Assembly (NCBI GenBank): GCA_944470555.2
Contig: OX104134.1
Coordinates: forward strand, 105,952,701 to 106,016,700
Direction: 5' to 3'
DNA length: 64,000 nt
DNA from: Heterobilharzia americana
Taxonomy: Eukaryota > Platyhelminthes > Trematoda > Strigeidida > Schistosomatidae
Numbering within the stretch: the stretch's first letter is position 1; the number at the start of each line of letters is the position of its first letter. A program made the position numbers and the translations under genes. The notes under the pieces were generated by a model. That model made no database searches and was not told the DNA's origin. It saw only the letters and a list, made by a program, of their open reading frames with translations. Of the stretch, positions 49,401 to 60,600 are shown one piece after another.

Positions 49401-51633
49401 GTATGAATTTTTCACTCAAGTAACGCCTACTTTTAGTGGCACGTATACACAGCTATCGAAAGAGTCTGGAATAGCCTTGGAGCACAAAGATGCAACGGAG
49501 CTGCGCCACGCAATATTAGAAGGTCGGTGGTGTGATGTAAGTTGCTCTTGAACGAGATTTGTGGCAGGAAAAAGTAATTCATGGCTGCAATAATTGGATA
49601 AGGTATTTAAAAAGTGCCGCATAGAATGTGATGGCATCAAACATTTATCCATCATATATTCGTTCGGCTTTTGCAGCAGAAACTGTTGCTCATCACTGTG
49701 TAAGCGGGAACATAAGGGTCCAAAACCTATATCACACCAAGCGATGTCTAATAAAATGTGGCTAGTCTTAGAAAGGCTATGGGTGCTTATACCAGGACAT
49801 GTTACATTTAAGGCCAGTGGTTGCCCGTAGGAAAATGTCGGTTTCCTTCTCCGTCATGAATACTGGGGGATCGTATTGATGCAGGTATGAATCTTACAGA
49901 TCGGTGTTTTCCTTTTAAAAACTCCCAAAATCCGGATCACTCACTTGTTCGCCCTCCCTTAGCATTTCCATTGATGGTTATCACACCCATTTTATTCTAT
50001 CGACTTCACTTTGTGGGATTTGAAACGTTGGTTTTTCTCACATTTATCCTAGTCATTTTGTAGTACATGTTTCTTGATGTAAAAGGAAGCTATTTTTGTC
50101 ACCCACCTACATTCTCCATTTTTCAGGTGTAATATGCTTTCTTGCATGTATAAAATTTGCTCCTAGTTACGTAGACAAATATTTGGCAGACTAAATCATA
50201 CGTTATTTGGCATTGGTCCGCAACGACTCATCCACCCATAAACTGATTTTAGGCAGTGGGTCATTGTTCCAAACCCTACTTCATTGACTTGCATGACGTA
50301 GTGGTATCATAGATGCTAATGCATTCAATGTGACTCATTATGTGGCGGATTATTTCGCTTTATCACGAACTGAGTTGTGATCCACTGCAAATTCATCGTG
50401 AATTCTATTGAGCAACCTGGATCTGAGCAGCAATGAAACACTAGTACTACCGAACCAGTTTCATGTGTAGTCGGAGCGGTTTAGATCCTCTAAAAAGCCT
50501 TGGTGACGTCTCTTAGTGAGTCTCTTTTGTCACGTTATTCTCACGAAGAGAAATCATACTAAAGCCTGACCTGACTTTGTATTCGGTTTGTCTTTTCCAC
50601 ATATGCAGTCTCATGTTTAAGGATTGCTTTCGTAATTTTCGTCGTGATTGCTGAAGAGTACCATATAAGAAATATGTCCTGGCATACCTCTGCTATCAGA
50701 TAGCTGTGAGCAAACGCCGATTTGCCCACCTTGCAAATGGGGGAACACTACTGGAAAGAAGAATTATACATCATTAATAGGTTAGAAATTTTAGCTGTTG
50801 ATTGAAGGTAATGCCTTCAGTGACTCGGATATAACATGTCTTGTCTTCATTGTTGCCAATGGGCTACATTATTTTACTGGGTTTAACCCCTTCTTCTTTA
50901 CCTATATTCGTCTATTCCATTCCCACTTCAGTTTTTCATCGTGTTTCTTTTTAACTTGATATGATTATGTGAGGCATTGTAGTTATAACTATTATAGGGT
51001 AATCCTTGGTCTCAGTTTGAAATTTAGTTATTGGTTACGAGTCTTTATGAATGTTTTTTAACTGCATTACAGTCTAGTTGATCGACCAGGACAAATCTTG
51101 GACGTCATAAAGAAGGGTTCACCGAACCTTAGGTCTGGTTGTCAGTTCTAATACTTGTCTGTGCTGAAACTGATTTCAGATCAAAGAATGATTGTACTTC
51201 TTATGAGCAAGTCCTCAGTTTCGCAAACATTCTTAAGGTTATTGGTGTACGAGTCGAAGTGATTTTGTTTATATTCGAACTTATAGACTGTTGTCCCACC
51301 AGATGGTTTTACAGTAAGTAATTTCAGTGGTTCTATTTAGCTAACGCAACAACTGAAATAAATGGCTACATCATATAAGCATGCGGCCATCTGAAGAAAT
51401 GCTAGTTTTGACTGAAGCTTCCGTATTTGTATTACCTCCTTCACAGGCTGCACAGCTATCATTTCCCGTTGAGTCGCAATCAGAAAAATGCTGTCCAACA
51501 AATTAGAAAATCTCACGGCAGCGCTAGCCGCCGTAGACGAGTTGAGGAAATCAACAAAGTAACAGGGCAAGTGAGACAAAATATGATGTGAACCACAATG
51601 AAATTGGCACGGCATCTAGGACATAAGATTCGG
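46422..51633 (-). repeat. Right arm of 11.4-kb inverted repeat (5,212 bp)
   Basis: This is the reverse complement of 40,186-45,397 at above 99.9% identity by eye. The inner half (46,422-49,239) is the 5' flank of WDR26; it includes short CT and GT runs near 47,650 and 47,815-47,830 and frames with no recognised domain. The outer part from 49,537 is WDR26 intron 1, so the repeat boundary at 51,633 falls inside that intron. This arm is linked to the rest of the gene and is probably the original. Confidence 0.97.
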
Positions 51634-54600
51634 ACTTTTTGTGAATAATCATCGTAGGTTTTAAGAGATATCATCCAAGGTCTATGATAACTGATATCTA
51701 ACATGTTACGAACGTCAGTGATCACAGATTTCAAAAGATGAGTGAAATTGACTACGATTGTCCTGATACATTCTCTTTTATTAGTTCTAATTTATCCGAT
51801 TACATGCCTGTTTTTACTGTTCATGTAACCCCCCCCCCCTCCTATTTTAAAAAAATGCAGTTTTCCCTTCATCAATTTCTGGAATTAAGCAAGCTGATCA
51901 ATTGCAAGAAATGCTAATTTTCTCCTGAATCTAAAAGTATTTTATATAAACGATATATCCCTTCCGCTCAAAAATCTGAGCAACGCTGTCAAAGTTTTCT
52001 TTTCAAGTACGGCCTTAACCCAGTTAATTTGTATTCTTTCTACTAATAACATATTACATCTTCAATTTCCAATTGTACGTCCCGTTCTCATGAGGTAAAG
52101 CATGTATTGTTGCATCATTCATGGTTTTGAATCATCACTAAATATTTACTAGTGAAAACTCACGAACCCTAGGTTATAAAGTTAGTCTGTATCGCTGAGA
52201 AACTCAAATGGGACCCGAATATGCTGTGAACACAATAATGAGTGGAAGCAACTGATATGTAGTCTGACGAAAAGTCTACGCAGTGACCACGAGCAGTAGT
52301 AGGTCGCGAAGGCTAAAGACGTGGAGAATGCTGTGGTTATTAGTAACAGTAAACGGTTATTTAGACCTCCAGAAAACTTGGGTGTAGAAGTCAATACTTA
52401 TTGAGACTAACAGAGAAGGATAAGTATGCGATTTACTTTTAGGATAGATGACTGGAACGACAGGTTAAAATTCAAGAAATATTTCAAACTATATTCATCT
52501 GCATTTCTGTTGTCTGCTGTTCAGTCGAGTCCTGAGTGGAACATTGAGATCCGACCTCCATTTCTTGTCGAGGTTATCGGGCTGTAACCTAAAGCTAGAA
52601 AGAGCAGATGGGTTAATACCGGCGGTATTGGTCATCGTAACTGAGGTAGACATTATCAACATAGAATCTAACATTACTTCGTAGCGGTCCGAGTTGCCAA
52701 ACGTCATCAGCACATCAGGTGAGAACTCACTAAGTTAGAGAAATCAAGAATAAAGCAATCAAAAATGGTAGAAATTCCTCAAAAAGGGAGCGTGGAGGAA
52801 TGAGAGAGCAGTGAAATTCATATGACATTGAAGATGAAGATAATCCGCGGACATATATGCTACTGCGATCGATTCTGAGCCATACCAACGAGTCTCCGAC
52901 CCGCGTCTCTGGTGTTACGCGAGCCTCAATCGGAAGGTTCACGTTTCCTTACTCGGCTCTACAACCCTTTAAGGACTTCATGCACTAATGCCATGTTTTA
53001 GCGTGGTCACCCCTAACTTTTTTCCAGCCTGAATTTCAACTAGCATTGTGCGACGATGCAGATGTTGACTGGGTATGCGTAACAAGTGTTAGCTATGGTG
53101 TGAATACCAGATGTGATCCCTTCTGACTGACCTCAATCACTGATTGTTCCAGTCCTCAAGAAAGCGAATTCCTCACAGGATAACCACAAGGGAATCAGTT
53201 TGATGGACGTAGCAACTGTGATTCTAGCCTCAATGAAACTCGGAAACAGCAAACCTAAGAAAACCAGACATGTCTCACAACTGGTCATGAGCGTATTGAC
53301 CAGATGTTCACCCTGAGTCAGGCTCTAAAATGCAGCCACACGTACCTACGTCCAGCACTATACCTCTATCTAACAGTCGATTCCATCTTGGACCTGAGCA
53401 ACTGGCCAGTATAATGAGCCTTCATACAACAAATGTGCTTATGGCTTAATTCATTAACATTTACTGGTTTGAGTTACAGTACTTACTCCTGAAGATAGCG
53501 TTAGAGCGGTCCTTACTACCCAGTTGCAAATTGTCGCACTTTTGAATACTTCCTCACTTGTCCATCTTTCATCTTGGTGCCTTCTACCTTTGTGTTGTTT
53601 ATGGTTTGGCAACCGTTACATATTAATGCTATACCTCATGTTGATATTAACTGAGGTAACCGCGCTGTGGCTCGTTGCTGGGTTGATCCAAACATCTAGT
53701 GCAATGTACCCAACTAAGTGGGTGTGAAATATCTTGATTAGAAATGCTAGATTTTGATGGCTTCAGGCTACTTGTATTCGGTAAAATTGGTGTGACACCT
53801 GTGCTAAGGTTGATTGTAAAGTTTTAATGGCAAGATATAAACAACATAAGGCCTGTTTCAAGTATTAGGTAACGAAGGTGGATCACATGCTAAGCTTATG
53901 AAAATTCATTTACTGATTTATTTGGGATGTTGCACGCAGTAGCTCCTGGAGTGGGGTTACATTCAAAGTAATCTGGGTGTAGGAATACGTAAAAACAGCA
54001 CCAATTAATGAAGTTTGTGACGACTGATCTGAGTTACATAGGAAAGTGCAAATTTCTTAGTTGACACAAGTTATCCGGAACTGATGGTTAGAGACGTAAA
54101 TGCATCTATATTTTACCACTACTCAATTTTTGAAATCCTGTCGTATAACTTCCTCACCCTGATGACAACTCTTTATAAGCCGTGACACGACTGCGTGAGT
54201 TAGAGTAGAGAGCTTTGATAAGCACTACATGCTTGCTTGGTACTCCCGTCACAGTTAAGCACTGCCACAACACCTCACGGTCGACAGAGTCAAGTATCGC
54301 CTTCAGGTCAAGATATTGCAACTACTGGCCACCGGTAAGTATACCTGTGTTCCGGAGCCTGTCGGAGGGCGATGCACCCTCATCCAGTTCTGACACCTGC
54401 CCGGTTTTTCGAGTTTGCTGTTCTCGAGCTCCAATTAAGCGTCGGCTACTAATGGATCCTAAAATCTCGGAAAAAATATTAGTCAAACTAATTCCCTTAT
54501 GGTTTTCACAAGATTTCTCCTCCCTGTAGACTGGAATGATCAGTGAAGTAGACCAGCCTGTAGCACTACTTCTGAATCCCATAAACTACCTAGTATCTCC

Positions 54601-57600
54601 ATCACTTCAGGGAGAAATTTCCTACCTCCATCCTTGGGAACGTCGGATGGAAAACTGACAGGTTCTGTTGCTTCGCATCGTTTCAGGTCCGATGCAGCCT
54701 TGTCAGGTCCTTCGAAGAGTTGGAGAGTCGACACCCGCTTCTCATGCAGGTTCAGACTGCATGTTCGGAAACTGAAGCATTGCTGGGAGGCCAGTTGAAC
54801 TGTGCTTCAGTGTTCTGCCCAACGTTCTAGCCGCCTGTCTTGGGAGGTTGTCAGCGTTTTATTCTTTTTGGAAATGGTTTCAGTCACCATTGTCTTTTTG
54901 TCGGTACCCTTAAAAAACCCAAATGGTTTTCGTGCATTACTCAACGGTGATGCTATTTCCACTCATCCCTACCCCCAATGATTGTGATGATTCTTGGTCA
55001 ACATACGTTTGAGTTACCCTGGCTCTTCGTCGTGGCCAAAGCCAGCTGGAACCAGTCTTCTGGCATCAATAAGTTTGAATGACGTCGCGGAAATCCAATG
55101 ACTTGCTAACCTTCGAATGTACGTTAGCACCTATCTTTACTGCTGTTTCTACAGCACGCCTGGTTTCCTCATGATCAGCATTACTGTCATATTCAGGTAA
55201 ATGCTTAGCTACCTCTTCTCTAAATGCCTACTTGGCGTCTTTGTCTACTAACAGAGCATAGATAGACCTCACCGCCTCCTGTTTCCTGCTACTAGTAGCG
55301 CGCAGACATACATGACCGCGTTTTAGCGCGTGATCGGATTTAAAACTGGTACCCCGGAAAGAGCAGCAATCCTTCATTGACCCTTATAGCACTATGTCTA
55401 TCTATGTCCATCGTTCGTTTAAAGGCGGTGAACGCTATGTGAGACAATGTCCCTCCTCATACTTAAAGTTACTACTGGTCAAAAACAGGTGGTTATCGGA
55501 ACAAAATTGCAACATATGATCACCGCTGTTCGTTCGTCTGCGGCTCCGTAAATATCACCCAGGTGCCTCTCCGGTTGTCTCAGCTTCCCTACTTGAGCAC
55601 TAAAGTCACGTGCCATTATAACTACATCTGAACGTTTTGCTTTCTGTAGCAAAACTGACAGCTTTTGATGTAATTCATACTTTGCATCATTCGAATTGTA
55701 GCTTGTGGGTACGTAGGGAGAGATTACAAATAGGTATCAGTTGATCTCACGATCCTTCCTAGGTCTAACAGTCGAATAGCACATAAATGGCCGTTGACTG
55801 ATATTCAGTTGAGGACTGCATTTTTTGCCATACAGCTCAGTGCTATCCCTGCACCAGCGAGTCCGCGAGAGCTAGCCACTGTGTCTGCGGATACTCTTAA
55901 GGTCAGTGTTGGAGATTCACTACTATGGTCAGGTGAAATCAATTTAATAACCATACATGTGTTAGAGACACAGCATATATCCATGGCTCCAGATTTCAGA
56001 GTTTTGACGAGCGGTACTTGCTCCCCGATTTGGCATGAAATCGATGGCAGGGTCTCGGGAGACTAGGAATGAGCTTTCGCTAGCTTTGATCATTGACACT
56101 GATTGCAGAGTGAGAGGTTGGGTGAGGCATAAGAGGCTTAATATTAGTATCATGAAATAAAAGTGAAGGAGGTGACAGAGTTCAGGAGGATAGTTCATGT
56201 TTGATGGGATCTTGTGTACTACTGGAAGCGTGCGGGCAGTTGACACTTCCCGGCTTCCCACACCGTAGGAGGCTATTTCTTCTTAAGGTACCTTAAGAAG
56301 AAAAAGGTTTGTGTGACCACAGAGCCCATGAGATATCTGCTCGAAGCCTTTTGTGGGTTGCTGTTTGAAGTTTGGTTGTTATAACACCGTATGGCGAGAA
56401 CCCATACCACCGGCACGGAAAGACCGTAAAGCAGTGAGGAGTGTGCTATTTTGGGGACCAACGTGTTCTTACTTACACTCCCCAAAGGGAAGGCAACATC
56501 AACAAGTCACTACTGCTCATTGATGAGAAACATTTTTCTGATGTCGCATCCCATCCAACCAACAGTACGACTCATCGTAATGTAACTTCCACTGTAACGG
56601 TAACTGCCTTTCGTCTTACCTCTATCTGACAGACCTTTTTAGCGTGGCAGGACCCCAAGTGAATGGGGGTTTCAGCCATTGTAGCTCGTTGGGTCATTGT
56701 GATCCGCAAGCCTGACTGATATGCCAAGATAGCAGCTATTGGTCGGGCAAGAACACCTAAAACGTTCCATTTACCCCACTCATATGTAGACTGACGAAAA
56801 GTGTGCACAATGACCCTGACCTATCATAAGTAGTGAAGATCAATGCGAAGGATAGATAGCAGAGACAGATAACATTATGCAACCGACTATTTAGAGTTAT
56901 CAAGGAAACTGGAGCAAGAAAGTCAATGGTTAGTGAGACCGTAATAGAGATTGGTGGGTATGTGGTTCCTCAGCATGAGAGACGACTGGAACCATGAGCA
57001 AAACACATCAATGAACAGTTCAAGCGGCCTCCAACTACTTTCCAGTTGTCTTACCTGGTAATAAGTGTACCGACCAAACCATCACCCCTCCCCCTTCACT
57101 AGATCTTCGGTTTGCAGATTACATAGTTCTGTTAAGTGAAGACACGAGTTGGATTCAGTTTTGAAAATACTGTGAGTGACAGTCTCTGAGGGTTTCGAAT
57201 GAGTTTTTCACCTCTCAAATGTGCTTATGTCTCGTTCGGGAAAAGGAAGTGAAGTTGTTTGATCTAACTGTTAACACCCAACCATCTTTTTTCAAACCAT
57301 CTAACCCACCGAAAGCTGCTGCCCTTCAGGTTACTTAATGCCTTCTCAACTTCTACAAGAGTTAGAGGGCCTACCTCAGCGTTCCATATTGAACCAGATT
57401 AGATTACAGGCACTCCAAAACTAGCTGGAGGTCAGTTGGACTGTTTCTCCTATCGCTCTAGTTATATCCCCTACAAGTCAATCACATACCTATTCATCTC
57501 TATTATTGTCTCACTAACCATTGACTTTCTTGCTTTCTAAATAGTCGGTTGCATAATGTTATCTGTCTCCACTATCTTTCCCTCGCATTGGTCTTCACTA

Positions 57601-60600
57601 CTTACCATTCAGGGTCATTGTGTACACTTTTCGTCAGTCTACATATGATTGGAGTAAATGCAAAGGTTTTAGGTATTTTACCTCCATTATTTTCAGAGTA
57701 GTGAGCATGCCACGAAACCACCACATTAATAACATAGAGGCCAGGTGTAGAGATTTGGGCAGAGGAGTGAGTCAACGAATGGGGTTATAAACTTTCATCA
57801 ACTCAGGTAGTTGGCATACGTGCTACGGAGCCCTAATCACCGTCTTCTCTACATCACAATGTTAATGGAAGTATGCTGAAATCGAGAAAAGTTTAAAGGC
57901 ATCCGGATGAACGAGTCATTCGTCCATGAAGTCTTTGGCCGTTGGCTTATCTATACAGGAAAATTTTAGGTTCATAGTTTTTGACCACGTAGTACTCAGC
58001 GTCACTGATTGGAGCCTGTGAATTGGCTCAAAATTAATATCAGTGGGGCTAATGCACACGCAAGTTATCCTAAGGCTAGTCGTCAGAATTTCGTTGTGCT
58101 CAGCTGCTATCTTCCTTTGACTTTCCATTGTTTGTTATTACTTTCCTCGACATTTCTTTGTCATCATCATTATCAACATAGGACATTTCTTTGTATTCCA
58201 TCTTGATGCTTCCACTCTTCATGTGCTGACTGGATTGTTGAAGTGACAGTTATACACCTTGCCTTAAATCCGTCTTTTTTGAACTCCACATCTAAGTGTT
58301 TGGCTTTCTGTAAGATACAGGATAATTTTCATCGGAACTTATTCATTCTGTCGTAACTACATTCAGTAGATGTGTAAGAAACGTTTACAAAATGACTACA
58401 ACGAGTGCCGCTACCCTCTTTGGTTTTACACTATTCAATCAAACAGCTTATTTTCAACTTGCAGGTGGGATCTAATCAAGTGGACCGCTTTCTGCCCTAG
58501 AACTTAGAGCCGTACATAAACTTCCAGGACTGTGAATTAGTTCGGGAGTCGCTGTATATTTACAAGGTGAATTTTTCACACGTCTCACTTGCGATTGAAG
58601 TCAGATGAATAGCCACACTTGGGTTCTGTATCCTGTTGTAGCGAACATAATGCACGTGTATTGCCCAACATATCAGAGTAACGGCTAGCGACACGTCCAA
58701 TTCGATGAAACATAAGAACTCTGCAAGTCTTGATATATAGTGTCTGGAACGTGGGACGCTATTTCTTTATCCTGAATCATTACCAAGAATTTATTAATGA
58801 CTTAAATTTTTTAACACCGAAATATGAAGAAAGTTTAAAATGCTTTGAGATTTGTCGGGGATCTGGATGCTGACTGAGGTATGAGGGCGGTTAACAATTT
58901 CAGGCTACCTACACCACAGAAAGTTGCTTCTTTTTTCTATACATTCATCTCACCAGTTTCCATTCGGTTCTGACTGAAAAGTCAAATGTTTACCGCAACA
59001 AACTAAACTTAATCTCTACCTCATAAGTTAATAAGTATCCACTGAAATGTTTGTTTTTTATTACGATTTTATGATGGGAATCAATCTTTCAGTTTCACTA
59101 TTCTTGTCGTTTGCTTCCCCCTTGTTTCTTTCCCTAGGCTGAAGCTGCTATAGACAAGCTTGCACCTTTGATAGGAGACGTGAATAGCATTGAAGAAGTT
59201 CGGTTTCTGATATTGGAACAACAATTCCTAGAGCACTTGGAAGCTAATGAAGTGATGCCTGCTGTTACTCTTTTGCGCAATCGTATTACACCAATGCAGC
59301 GAAATACAGAACGAGTACATACACTGGCTAGGTGATGCGAATATTTTTTTCCTACTATACTATTGTTCATTATTTTTTAAAAAGAACGTACTTCTAACTT
59401 CATGATGATAGACCAATTTTAGCGGATAATACTTCCACTTGTAGAGACCTTGAAATTAAGTGTATTTCGAATTGAGCTGAAACGTAAAATGATTACCGTC
59501 TTGAAACGTTTGCATTACCCCTTGACAAAATGTCGTGGTATATCCTAAAATTAAAGAGAATTATTGTATGAAGTTTGGTAATCTCATCTAGCTTTCCAGA
59601 TCAGGACGTTTGATGCAGTCAGGGATATACTTTATACTTATTTCTTGTTATGGATAAATGTTTTTGACCTCAAAAACTACCCGAAAATAAAGTAATATTT
59701 TCTAGTATTCTTTTTACAAAGATGGGAAGGAAGCTAGTCTTGTTAACATTCTGTTGTTTTGTGTAAGCAAGCATTCAGTTATGGCAATCCACTCAGCCTA
59801 GTCGATCTATATCTGAAGAATAATATTGTTTATATGCAAACTTGAGAACGTAGTTCTAATCATATTGATATGACCATTAATCATGTGATAAATTATTCAT
59901 AATGAGATAAACCTGTGTAGTTATAAGATGAACTGATTTCTTAGTGTGCATTTGTCAACGCACATGAATAAACACTATGGAACTTCATTATTGATTATAT
60001 AATGTTACTTTATTTGATGAACACTCTAAAAACTTCATTCAGAATTGTCTCTAAAAACGTTAAAAAGAAGTGGTCCACTTCAACAACACTGTCTAATTTT
60101 AAAGTGACTTGAAACAGTAAACAAAGTTGTTTACTCTTCATCTTCTTGTTCTGTTACTGCCGAAGGCTTTCAAGATCCTCTTGAAAAACATTTTCCTTCA
60201 AACGTTTGCCTTATACGTTGATTGTCTACTGAAACTTGTCGAAGCTTGCCACTACCAACTATTGGGCAAAGATCTTGACCCTACTCAGTGTAATTTAGTC
60301 TGAATAATTAGACGGTAGCATGAGTTATAATACATAGTGTTACTCAGTCTCTAGAACAAAAACACATATCAAACCTGTGAGCTTCAGGTAGTATCCAAAT
60401 ATTCACAAGTTTGGTATGAGGTGTACTAAAAATATGAACGTGTGACTTTACCTATCACGATGCTACTCATCACGTGTGGTGTTATAAAGAACTATAATTT
60501 CACTCCCTTCTCAATCCCGTGCGTTCATACACTTACTTTGTTTGTTTGTTCACTAATTGTTAACCCGCTACAGATATCTGTTCCTTGTGGAACAGTTCAG

